From an uncultured Allobaculum sp. (GTDB lineage Bacteria; Bacillota_I; Bacilli_A; Erysipelotrichales; Erysipelotrichaceae): DNA of 19,938 nucleotides. Position 1 is the stretch's first letter. Each line of letters starts with the position of its first letter. Under the pieces are notes generated by a model. That model did no database searches and was not told the origin of the DNA. It saw only the letters and a program-made list of their open reading frames with translations. Location of the stretch: contig CAJTLE010000044.1 in NCBI GenBank assembly GCA_910577085.1, positions 1 to 19,938 of the forward strand. Reading direction: 5' to 3'. This document shows, piece by piece, positions 7,414 to 14,234 of this stretch. The position numbers and the translations under genes were made by a program.

Positions 7414-7444
7414 TTTACAACAATTCCTTTTCGTGTGGTACAAT
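7414..7444 (+). promoter_or_regulatory. Promoter of tRNA-Thr
   Basis: Extended -10 TGG-TACAAT at 7436-7444, with TTTACA (7414-7419, 19-nt spacer) or TTACAA (18-nt spacer) as a weak -35. The -10 box ends 8 nt before the mature tRNA. Confidence 0.6.
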
Positions 7445-7452
7445 ACTTGAGC

Positions 7453-7528
7453 GCCGACGTAGCACAGTTGGTAGTGCAACGCACTCGTAACGCGTAGGTC
7501 GTAGGTTCAAGTCCTATCGTCGGCACCA
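7453..7528 (+). tRNA. tRNA-Thr(CGU), CCA encoded
   Basis: 76 nt with acceptor arms GCCGACG/CGTCGGC, D arm GCAC...GTGC with GGT in the loop, anticodon loop CTCGTAA giving anticodon CGT (reads ACG), and T arm GTAGG-TTCAAGT-CCTAT. The CCA is encoded. The anticodon stem ACGCA/CGCGT closes with an A-C mismatch next to the loop; the other four pairs are intact. Confidence 0.96.
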
Positions 7529-7540
7529 CTTCGAAAAGTC

Positions 7541-7573
7541 TCCCATATCGATTGCAGATATGGGATTTTTTTT
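7541..7573 (+). terminator. Intrinsic terminator of tRNA-Thr
   Basis: A perfect 8-bp stem TCCCATAT/ATATGGGA with a 9-nt loop, followed by eight T (7566-7573). Confidence 0.9.
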
Positions 7574-7664
7574 ATTTTTCCGCTTCTATTTCTCGTGATT
7601 TTCGCTTCTATAGGAAAATTTTCAATTCCGGGCCATATTTCTGGTTTCTTGCGTATATGCAGAT

Positions 7665-8735
7665 ATGAACATACTTCTTAATTTCTGGATTCTGATTCTG
7701 GCCCTGTGCCCGATGCAAAATCCTGACACCTTGGATTACTGGTTTGATCAGGAAGTAAAACTGGATGTGATTGTCTCTTCGGATCTGGATGGCTTTCGCC
7801 AGCAGATCGAAAAAACAAAACGGAGGCTGCAGGAAGGAGAAACCAATACCCATCGCACCTATAACGCCCTGATCAACCAGCGGGAGGCACACTGGCAGGA
7901 AAAATCAGCTTTTTATGCCAATAAAGCCAGGCAGCTCGCGCAATCCATCAAAAGTCTGGATCAGGCATTAACGGTTTTACAGAAGATTCAGGAAAGAAAC
8001 GCCCCGCCAAAACCAGATCCTGCTAACGTTCCTGAAGAAGTCTGGAAGTCCGTTTTGGCCGGCACACCGGATCTGCCGCATGGAGCCCCTGGCTATGGAC
8101 CCGGATTTGAAAGAGCCTGTCCGGCTTTTGAAGAACAGGATCTGCAGAATCTGATGGGAGGCATGGATGGATTGGAGGGTACACAGCTTCCTGACAGTTT
8201 TGGTGGATCCAGCGGGCTGAAAATGCCAGCCGCGGGTGTGATATCGGCGGGAACCTGGGCGTATCCGGGGGGTGGTCTGCATCTGGGAATGGATCTGGCT
8301 TTATCGATGTATACCCCGGTATATGCCCCGGCTGATGGCATTATTTTGTATGCGGCAGCCCCAGTTGGAGATGGAGGAGGGTATCTTGGCAACTGGTGTG
8401 GGTGGCCGTTTGGCGGCGGGAATACCATTGCCATGATCGGTCAGTCCAATGACAGACTGTATGGTATTACCTTCTGTCATCTATCTAGCCGGATTCAGGT
8501 CCGCTCTGGCCAGCAGGTTCATCAGGGCGATCTGATTGCCTACAGCGGCAATACGGGCAACTCGACCGGACCGCATACGCATATTGAACTGTTTGATCTG
8601 AAAGTCTCTCTGGCCGATGCCATTCATGCTTTCCAGCAGGGTGCTGATTTTTCCTTCGGAACAGGCTGGGACACTCCGGCTACGTGCTCATGGATTGCCT
8701 GCCGGGTCCGGCCGGAACTTTATTTCGGCCGTTGA
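7665..8735 (+). CDS. Secreted M23-family (LytM) peptidase with coiled-coil region (356 aa)
   Basis: Predicted zinc metallopeptidase that cuts peptidoglycan cross-bridges or stems. Seen: a short hydrophobic N-terminus (MNILLNFWILILALC), a charged coiled-coil stretch at about residues 40-110, a Gly/Pro-rich linker, then a LytM core from about residue 190. Zinc ligands are His206 and Asp210 in HLGMD and His306 in GPHTHIEL; His304 of the same motif and His272 in CHLSS complete the active site. The Gly-rich GYLGNWCGWPFGGGN insert lies in the core. Several Cys residues (NWC, FCH, TCSWIAC) are notable for an exported Gram-positive protein. The start is uncertain: no ribosome binding site precedes the ATG, and the signal sequence lacks basic residues at its N-terminus. 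Transcribed alone, ending at the terminator near 8864. Catalytic role is well supported; the exact bond is not. Confidence 0.87.
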   Translation: MNILLNFWILILALCPMQNPDTLDYWFDQEVKLDVIVSSDLDGFRQQIEKTKRRLQEGETNTHRTYNALINQREAHWQEKSAFYANKARQLAQSIKSLDQALTVLQKIQERNAPPKPDPANVPEEVWKSVLAGTPDLPHGAPGYGPGFERACPAFEEQDLQNLMGGMDGLEGTQLPDSFGGSSGLKMPAAGVISAGTWAYPGGGLHLGMDLALSMYTPVYAPADGIILYAAAPVGDGGGYLGNWCGWPFGGGNTIAMIGQSNDRLYGITFCHLSSRIQVRSGQQVHQGDLIAYSGNTGNSTGPHTHIELFDLKVSLADAIHAFQQGADFSFGTGWDTPATCSWIACRVRPELYFGR

Positions 8736-8784
8736 AAAGCAGAAAGGATCGAATCAGAAGCAGACTGAAAATGGGCTCAAATCC

Positions 8785-8863
8785 AAAACGAGAACAAACC
8801 CAAAACGAGCCCAACTGAAAAAAGAACAAGCGTAAAACGAGAATAAACTCAAAAGAGAAAAAG
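8785..8863. repeat. Degenerate tandem array, about five units of 16-17 nt
   Basis: Units begin AAAACGAG or a close variant at 8785, 8802, 8818, 8834 and 8851. The first and fourth are nearly identical (AAAACGAGAACAAACCC and AAAACGAGAATAAACTC). The array lies between the M23 gene and its terminator. Confidence 0.6.
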
Positions 8864-8919
8864 AATCCCAGACAACAGCCCGGAAGATCTTTAAATGCGG
8901 CTTAAATCTGGGATTTTTT
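8864..8919 (+). terminator. Terminator of the M23 peptidase gene
   Basis: A 9-bp perfect stem AATCCCAGA/TCTGGGATT (8864-8872 with 8907-8915) encloses a 34-nt loop with an inner AGCC/GGCT pair. The T-run covers 8914-8919. Confidence 0.75.
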
Positions 8920-9380
8920 GCTCAAGGGCATCTCTTTTCAAAAAGAAACCGTTATGACCAAAAGAAGGGAAATGACGAGGACACTTCATTTTAACAGAAT
9001 AGGTACTTTGGCTTAGAATGTCTGAAGCAGGAAACAGGAACGAAAACCAATTAGCTTCAGTCAAAAGACTTCCCAAGAGACTTCTCAAAAGCTTCTCAAA
9101 AAAATCTTGAAGACGTTTCGAAGATGTTTTAAAGACAGCTTAAACATAGTTTCTGTTTCTTTTTCCATGATTGCTCTGCAACAATTCCGGATTTTTTATA
9201 CTAACAGCCGGATTGTGGGACCATCTTCAAGAGACGAAAATGGTCATTCAGATAGGGAGGCAGTTTTTGAGGCTCTATAATGGGTCCATAAAGAGATGCC
9301 ATTTCTGACTTAACCAAAGCAGTTCAAAGAGTCATGGAGTGATTTTCAAAGCGGAAAAAGTCAGTCGTTTTTTCCGGATC
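8920..9380. other. About 460 bp without a gene
   Basis: This spacer holds degenerate short repeats at about 9066-9150 (CTTCTCAAAA-like units, then GAAGACGTTTC, GAAGATGTTTT and AAAGACAGCTT with an 11-nt period). A perfect TATAAT at 9276-9281 without a clear -35 box may serve the methyltransferase operon. No RNA gene or reading frame of note. Confidence 0.5.
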
Positions 9381-9394
9381 AGGAAAGTGAAAAT

Positions 9395-10768
9395 ATGGAT
9401 TCTTTATTTGAAAAACGCATGGCAGCAATGCTGGGTGATGAGATGGATGCTTACGTCCAGAGCCTGGAACAGCCTTTGTATCAGGGTCTGCGAATTTCCC
9501 CCCGCAAGCAGGATCTGGAAATCACCAGAAATCAGCTGCCTTTTTTAGAGTCTCCTTCGCGGTTTGCCAAAAACACTTGGTATATCCATGGTCAGTACGG
9601 GCTGCATCCAGACCATTTACAGGGTCTGTTTTATCTGCAGGAACCATCGGCCGGTTCAGCGGTCGAAGTTCTCAACCCTAAACCCAATGATGTGGTTCTC
9701 GATCTTTGTGCGGCTCCTGGATCAAAGAGTACGCAGATTCTCGATCGTCTGGATGGCGGCTTTCTGCTCTCCAACGAGATTGATCCCAAGCGCGCTCAGG
9801 TTCTGCTTTCCAATATGGAACGGATGGGGGCTGAAAACTTCATGGTGACGAACATGGACAGCAAGACGCTGTGCAGCCAGATGCCCTCGACGTTTGATAA
9901 GGTTCTGGTTGATGCGCCCTGTTCTGGGGAAGGCATGATGAAAAAACATGAAGCCGCTTCAGACCAATGGTCGTACCCCAATGTTCTGCTCTGTGCAGCC
10001 AGACAGAAGGATATTCTCAAGGAGGCGTGGAAAACGCTCAAACCGGGCGGTCAGCTTGTTTATTCGACGTGCACCTATGCCAAAGAAGAAAACGAAGACA
10101 ATGTAGCCTGGGTTTTAGATACCTTTGAGGATGCCGTTCAGCTTGATGTCAATGTGGAATGGGGCAGACCGGGGTTTGAAACCGAAGGAATGGACGCTTC
10201 CAAAGTCCGCCGGATTTTTCCGATGGATGGCGGAGAAGGTCATTTCGTAGCCCGCTTTGAAAAGAAAGAGCAGGAAAGTGATTCCGTTCAGAAAAAACCT
10301 GCCAAAAAAGCTAAAGCGGCCAAAGCCGAAGAACTGCCAAAAGAAGCGGCAGCGTTTCTCAAAGAACAGATGCCAGAAGGCTATCAGTATTATCATCTGA
10401 TCCGTAATCAAGACGGTGTGGAAGTCTATGGAATGAACTATCCTTTCTTCAGTCTGAAAAAAGGAAAAGTACTTCGTCAGGGGGTGCAGATCGGAGAAAT
10501 GCTCAAAAACCGTTTTGAGCCGGCGCATGCGTTTTATCTGTCGAGCTCTTATGCCCATGATGGCCTGACCAAGACGGAAACAACACTCGAACAGATGGAC
10601 AGTTTTTATCATGGCCATCAGCTTGAGATCAACGCACCAAAGGGATACCGGGCTTTATGTTACCGGGGAATCCCTTATGGATTTGGCAAAAGCTCGCAAT
10701 CAAGAATCACAAATAAACTACCCAAGGGCCTGAGGCTCAATCCGGGTTCAAAAATTTTAGAGGTGTAA
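9395..10768 (+). CDS. rsmF: RsmF-like rRNA (cytosine-C5) methyltransferase, RsmB/NOP family (457 aa)
   Basis: S-adenosylmethionine-dependent m5C methyltransferase acting on 16S rRNA. Seen: the SAM-binding motif DLCAAPGSKSTQ (residues 103-114), an acidic NEIDPKRAQVL strand, motif IV DAPCSGEGMM with Cys176, and motif VI STCTYAKEENE with the catalytic Cys226. A Lys/Ala-rich linker (KKPAKKAKAAKAEE, about 297-310) leads to a C-terminal PUA-like domain of the kind found in RsmF enzymes. The N-terminus (LEQPLYQGLRI) matches the short RsmF form rather than the RsmB form, which carries a NusB-like domain. Start supported by AGGAAAG at 9381-9387, 7 nt upstream. It ends 3 nt before yitT, whose ribosome binding site overlaps its last codons, so the two are translationally close. 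The target cytosine cannot be fixed from sequence. Confidence 0.88.
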   Translation: MDSLFEKRMAAMLGDEMDAYVQSLEQPLYQGLRISPRKQDLEITRNQLPFLESPSRFAKNTWYIHGQYGLHPDHLQGLFYLQEPSAGSAVEVLNPKPNDVVLDLCAAPGSKSTQILDRLDGGFLLSNEIDPKRAQVLLSNMERMGAENFMVTNMDSKTLCSQMPSTFDKVLVDAPCSGEGMMKKHEAASDQWSYPNVLLCAARQKDILKEAWKTLKPGGQLVYSTCTYAKEENEDNVAWVLDTFEDAVQLDVNVEWGRPGFETEGMDASKVRRIFPMDGGEGHFVARFEKKEQESDSVQKKPAKKAKAAKAEELPKEAAAFLKEQMPEGYQYYHLIRNQDGVEVYGMNYPFFSLKKGKVLRQGVQIGEMLKNRFEPAHAFYLSSSYAHDGLTKTETTLEQMDSFYHGHQLEINAPKGYRALCYRGIPYGFGKSSQSRITNKLPKGLRLNPGSKILEV

Positions 10769-10771
10769 TCT

Positions 10772-11662
10772 ATGTCGCAAAATGTACCAGCATCATCCGC
10801 AGATAAAAATGCGAAACTCAAGCATCAGCTGTATCAATATACATTGCTGATTATCGGAAGTTTATTATTCCCAATCGGGGTTACCTGTTTTATCGTCCCC
10901 TGGTCTTTAAATACCGGTGGTCTGATTGGTATCGCCCAGATCCTGTCTTACACCCTGATTCAGGGTACTGCTTTATCTGGTGTATTCAACTTTCTGATGA
11001 ATATTCCACTGTTCATTCTGGCCTGGAGAAAGCTCTCCAAAAACTTTGTTTACAAGACACTTTTATCCCTGGTCATTCAGTCAACACTGTTATCCGTTCT
11101 GCCGGTTCCTTCTGAACCAATTCTGCCGGATGTATTATCGAACGTAATCTTTGGCGCCATTTTAGGCGGTGTCGGTATTGGTCTTTGCCTGCAGTCTGCT
11201 GGATCTGCTGGCGGCCTGGATATTCTGGGTATGTATTTCTCAGTAACAAAACCTGGTTTCTCCGTTGGTAAACTTTCCTATGCGGTCAATGCTTTTGTTG
11301 AACTGGCAGCAGCCTTCATCTTTGGTATTCCAAACGCTCTGTATTCAACCATGTTCCTGGTTCTGGCCTATTTCATCTCCGATAAAGTTCACCTCCAGAA
11401 CATCTGCATGTATGGTCTGATCATTACCAATGTTCCAGATGTCAAAGAACATCTGTTAACCGATCTGCATCGTGGCGTTACCGCATGGAACGGATTTGGT
11501 GCCTTTACTGGTGATCATAAAGAAATCCTGCTTTGCGTCATGAACCGTTACGAAGTAAAATCCGTTAAGAAGATCGTCCGGACTTACGATCCGAAAGCCT
11601 TCTTCATTCTTTGTGAAGGTAAGGCCGTTCTTGGTAACTACGAACGCCGTCTGATGGAGTAG
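10772..11662 (+). CDS. YitT family membrane protein (296 aa)
   Basis: Integral membrane protein of the YitT type: an N-terminal DUF161 region of about five to six hydrophobic segments (LLIIGSLLFPIGVTCFIV first, AAAFIFGIPNALYS last) and a cytoplasmic DUF2179 domain from about residue 214. Seen: the conserved GIGLCLQSAGSAGGLDILGMY loop, and in the tail RGVTAWNGFGAFTG, KEILLCVMNRYEV and a DPKAFFILCEGKAVLG end, all typical of the family. The biochemical role of the family is unsettled. Start chosen because AGAGGTG (10759-10765) lies 6 nt upstream. Second gene of the unit with rsmF; terminator at 11778-11810. Confidence 0.9.
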   Translation: MSQNVPASSADKNAKLKHQLYQYTLLIIGSLLFPIGVTCFIVPWSLNTGGLIGIAQILSYTLIQGTALSGVFNFLMNIPLFILAWRKLSKNFVYKTLLSLVIQSTLLSVLPVPSEPILPDVLSNVIFGAILGGVGIGLCLQSAGSAGGLDILGMYFSVTKPGFSVGKLSYAVNAFVELAAAFIFGIPNALYSTMFLVLAYFISDKVHLQNICMYGLIITNVPDVKEHLLTDLHRGVTAWNGFGAFTGDHKEILLCVMNRYEVKSVKKIVRTYDPKAFFILCEGKAVLGNYERRLME

Positions 11663-11777
11663 CTGCCCTGATCATTTCACGGCCATTTCGATTCTTTGAA
11701 GGCAGAATCCTGCTTCCAGATAAGAATCTTTCCCATAACAAATTAACAAGTAGTTTTGAAAATTCGATAAAAAAGAC

Positions 11778-11810
11778 AACGGCCTTCGCCTATCTGGCGA
11801 AGGCCGTTTT
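11778..11810. terminator. Strong terminator after yitT, possibly bidirectional
   Basis: A perfect 13-bp stem, AACGGCCTTCGCC/GGCGAAGGCCGTT, with loop TATCT. Four T follow on the plus strand; on the minus strand GTC then six T (11776-11770 region) follow. Confidence 0.85.
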
Positions 11811-11868
11811 ACAATGAGAGAAGACCTCACCCATTCTGTACGTTTATTCCTTTTTCTTTTTTCAGTTG

Positions 11869-11883
11869 ATGAAAGCGCTGTCT
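11869..11883. promoter_or_regulatory. cre site (CcpA) upstream of nagA
   Basis: ATGAAAGCGCTGTCT matches WTGAAAGCGCTTTCA at 13 of 15 positions, including the invariant GCGC centre. It lies about 150 bp before nagA, so carbon catabolite control is likely. Confidence 0.65.
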
Positions 11884-11940
11884 GTCTTTTGATCAGAGGG
11901 GAGAGAAAGGGCTTTTTGCCAGAAAGAAAACCAGACAGAT

Positions 11941-11988
11941 GATCTGGCTTGATACAGATCTGGTCTGATACAAAACTGGTCCGATACA
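11941..11988. repeat. Three 16-bp tandem repeats upstream of nagA, possible operator
   Basis: Units GATCTGGCTTGATACA, GATCTGGTCTGATACA and AAACTGGTCCGATACA follow each other without gaps. Each holds a core TGGnnnGATACA whose TGGTCT half resembles GntR/HutC-type (NagR, DasR) sites based on TGGTCTAGACCA. The array lies 42 bp before the nagA start. Operator function is inferred. Confidence 0.55.
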
Positions 11989-12030
11989 GAAAGGATAGGG
12001 TGAGCTTGAAATAAAAGGAGATCAACAATC

Positions 12031-13167
12031 ATGATTATTCAAAGTCAGCGCGTATGGGTAGTCGATACCTGGATGCCAGCTCAGATCGAAACCGATGGCG
12101 AAAAGATCAAAGCAGTATGGCCATATGGAAGCAGACCAGTCGATGAAGACTATGGAACTCTGCGGATCGTTCCTGGCTTTATTGACCAGCATACACATGG
12201 TGCCTATGGCTGGGATACCAACGATGCCACTGAAGAGGGTCTGCGCCACTGGATGAAAAACATCGTAAAAGAAGGCGTTACCGGCATTCTGCCAACAACC
12301 ATTACTCAGTCTGAAGAAGTTCTGACTAAGGCTGTCAGCAATGTTGCCAAAGTTGTCCGGGAAGGCTATGAAGGCGCTGAAATCCTTGGTATCCATTTTG
12401 AAGGCCCGTACCTTGATCAGGTTTATAAAGGCGCACAGCCTGAACAGTATTGTGTCAAACCAGATCTGGAGCAGTTCAAACGCTATTGGGAAGCTTCCGA
12501 TCATCTGATTAAACTGATTACTATGGCAACTGAGCATGACGAAAACTATGAACTGACTCATTTCTGTGTCGAGCATGGCATTGTAGTCAGTCAGGGACAT
12601 TCTGGTGCAACGTATGAGCAGGCCCGCATGGGAGTAGCCAATGGTGCAATGTCGATGACTCATGTTTATAATGGAATGACCAAATTCCATCATCGTGAAC
12701 CCGGACTTGTCGGTGCCGCTTTCCGTTTCCGTGACGTATACGGTGAACTGATCTGCGATGGCAACCATTCAACCCGCGAAGCCATTTATGACTTCTACCA
12801 GGCTAAAGGCCCGAACTTTGCCATCATGGTTACGGATTCATTGATGGTTAAGTCTCTGCCAGTCGGAACCCGCGTTCTGTTTGGCGGCAACGAAATTGAA
12901 CTGATGCCGGATGGATCCGCGCATCTGGTTGTGCTCAAGAGTCTGGCTGGCAGCACCCTCAAGGTCAATCAGGGTCTGAAAGTTCTCGAAGAAGCAGGTG
13001 TTCCATGGTTAAGCGCCATCAACTCCTGCACGATCAACCCGGCAACTCTGCTTGGTGTCAATGATCGCAAGGGAAGCATTCAGGCTGGCAAGGATGCCGA
13101 TCTGGTTGTGCTGGCCGATAACTACGATGTAGTCATGACCTATACCAAAGGAAAGAAGGCCTTCTAA
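12031..13167 (+). CDS. nagA: N-acetylglucosamine-6-phosphate deacetylase (378 aa)
   Basis: Converts GlcNAc-6-phosphate to glucosamine-6-phosphate plus acetate in amino-sugar and wall recycling. Seen: the amidohydrolase HTH pair His54/His56 in DQHTHG, Glu124 in HFEGPYLD, metal ligands His190 (GHSGATYEQA) and His211 (MTHVYNGMTKFHHREPG), a substrate loop ICDGNHS, and catalytic Asp269 in VTDSL. The retained HxH suggests a two-metal enzyme like that of Bacillus, unlike E. coli NagA. Length is normal. The start follows AAAAGGAG (12013-12020). Likely controlled by the cre site and the tandem repeats upstream. The next gene begins 2 nt after its stop, so they form an operon; no nagB is in the window. 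Confidence 0.95.
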   Translation: MIIQSQRVWVVDTWMPAQIETDGEKIKAVWPYGSRPVDEDYGTLRIVPGFIDQHTHGAYGWDTNDATEEGLRHWMKNIVKEGVTGILPTTITQSEEVLTKAVSNVAKVVREGYEGAEILGIHFEGPYLDQVYKGAQPEQYCVKPDLEQFKRYWEASDHLIKLITMATEHDENYELTHFCVEHGIVVSQGHSGATYEQARMGVANGAMSMTHVYNGMTKFHHREPGLVGAAFRFRDVYGELICDGNHSTREAIYDFYQAKGPNFAIMVTDSLMVKSLPVGTRVLFGGNEIELMPDGSAHLVVLKSLAGSTLKVNQGLKVLEEAGVPWLSAINSCTINPATLLGVNDRKGSIQAGKDADLVVLADNYDVVMTYTKGKKAF

Positions 13168-13169
13168 AT

Positions 13170-13829
13170 ATGAAATTTTATCTGCAGACGTTAAAACCTG
13201 ATGAATTCATGCAGGTTAACCAGTGTGTAACCCTCAGCGGTATTTACACTGAGCCCATCGACTTTACCCAGGAGGAACTGGATGTGAATGCAACCCTTGC
13301 ATCGCTTCAGGAAGTGATGAGTGAAGATCAGCTGATTTACCTGTTCGGTCTCAATGATACCTTCCGGCATCTGTTAGAAGAGGCTAAGCGTCTGCAGAGT
13401 GTATGCAGCCAGGCCCGCCTGATTGTTCCGGCCAATGAACAGGGCTTCATGGCCGTCAAAGCCTCCAAACGGATGAATGTTCCGGTTGCGGTTGGCGCAA
13501 TTTTCCAGAGTGAACATGCAGCTATCGCCTTACAGGATCAGGCTCCATTATTGTTTGTCAATCTGGAAAAGATCGGCCGGTATGCTGACAGCATGCAGGT
13601 GCTCAAAGACATCCTGGCACTGGTCGATGAAGACAAAAAAGAAAACGTGGTTGCCGTCTGCTCCAGTCTCGAACAGGTGCGCGCGGCCATGCGTGCCCAG
13701 GCTAAAGCCATCTGTGCCAACTTCAGAGTCTATGCCCAGATGATGTATGGCAGTGCTGTACAGTCTGATCTGAGTATTGCCAGAGAAGAATGGCTGCTGA
13801 CCTACGCTAGACATGATGTCGTGGAATAG
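13170..13829 (+). CDS. Transaldolase/fructose-6-phosphate aldolase-like protein lacking the catalytic lysine (219 aa)
   Basis: The fold is that of the small transaldolase family (FSA/TalC type, about 220 aa): MKFYLQT at the start, GIYTEP where the family has GVTTNP, RLIVPANEQGFMAVKA where it has VVKVPVTAEGLAAIK, then NVPVAVGAIF, FVNLEKIGRY and a helix-rich end. Aligned without gaps to E. coli FSA from memory, the Schiff-base Lys85 is Ile, the helper Asp6 is Gln, Thr26 is Tyr, Asn28 is Glu, Gln59 is Phe and Thr109 is Gly; allowing a two-residue shift, Tyr131 is Phe. Aldolase or transaldolase chemistry is therefore unlikely, though the fold seems intact. It starts 2 nt after nagA, and the weak ribosome binding site (GAAGG) lies inside the nagA end, so it is co-expressed. 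A regulatory or sugar-phosphate-binding role is possible, but nothing in the sequence fixes it. Confidence 0.8.
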   Translation: MKFYLQTLKPDEFMQVNQCVTLSGIYTEPIDFTQEELDVNATLASLQEVMSEDQLIYLFGLNDTFRHLLEEAKRLQSVCSQARLIVPANEQGFMAVKASKRMNVPVAVGAIFQSEHAAIALQDQAPLLFVNLEKIGRYADSMQVLKDILALVDEDKKENVVAVCSSLEQVRAAMRAQAKAICANFRVYAQMMYGSAVQSDLSIAREEWLLTYARHDVVE

Positions 13830-13847
13830 AGCATAGAGCATAGAGCA
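13827..13847. repeat. Three perfect heptamer repeats overlapping a stop codon
   Basis: TAGAGCA occurs three times in a row; the first TAG is the stop codon of the aldolase-like gene. Related GAGCAG words continue to about 13876. Copy-number change would not alter the protein because the stop comes first. Confidence 0.75.
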
Positions 13848-14072
13848 GGGGAGCAGGGCAAAGAGCAGGAAGGCAGTTCTGGAGAACGGATCTGTTCACC
13901 AGGCCGGTCTCTAAGAAAGGATCACCCGGCAAGGAACAAAGAGACTTTGAAGAGACAAGGACGCCTGCATTTTGAAAGAACTGAATCCTCAAACCTTGAC
14001 AATGCTTCAAATCTGCTTCGCTCAACGGATTTCTGGCTGGTCTATACTGCTTTAACAAATTCAAGTCAATCG
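13848..14072. other. Spacer without a gene between the nag operon and its terminator
   Basis: No reading frame with a ribosome binding site. GAGCAG-like words run on from the heptamer array, and a lone TTGACA at about 13997 has no matching -10 box. Transcription from the nag operon probably runs through to the hairpin at 14073. Confidence 0.5.
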
Positions 14073-14111
14073 AGCTCTCTTTTCGCTTCATCAGGAAAAG
14101 AGAGCTTTTTT
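14073..14111 (+). terminator. Terminator after the nag operon
   Basis: A perfect 12-bp stem AGCTCTCTTTTC/GAAAAGAGAGCT with a 10-nt loop and six T (14106-14111). It separates the nag operon from clpB. Confidence 0.88.
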
Positions 14112-14197
14112 ATCTTGAAGTGATTGTTTTTGACCCCTGGACACAGTCAGGCTGCACTGTTTTAGGCATCATGGAAAGACCTGTTCAGGGAAACGGC

Positions 14198-14228
14198 TAT
14201 AATTTGAATGTTAGAAAGGCAAAGGAGG
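14198..14228 (+). promoter_or_regulatory. clpB -10 box and ribosome binding site
   Basis: A perfect TATAAT (14198-14203) puts the transcript start near 14210, after the upstream ATG at 14208. AAAGGAGG (14221-14228) then decides for the ATG at 14235. No -35 consensus is visible at the right distance. A single CtsR-like half site, TTTGACC (14129-14135), occurs upstream, but there is no tandem partner and no CIRCE element. Confidence 0.6.
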
Positions 14229-14234
14229 GAGAAT

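Noticed and set aside
12022..12768. 248-codon frame on the minus strand opposite nagA
   Set aside because: It is a shadow of nagA, whose family motifs are complete; no ribosome binding site or domain supports the antisense frame.
14112..14234. CIRCE or CtsR control of clpB
   Set aside because: No TTAGCACTC inverted repeat is present and only one TTTGACC half site, without the second heptad needed for CtsR.
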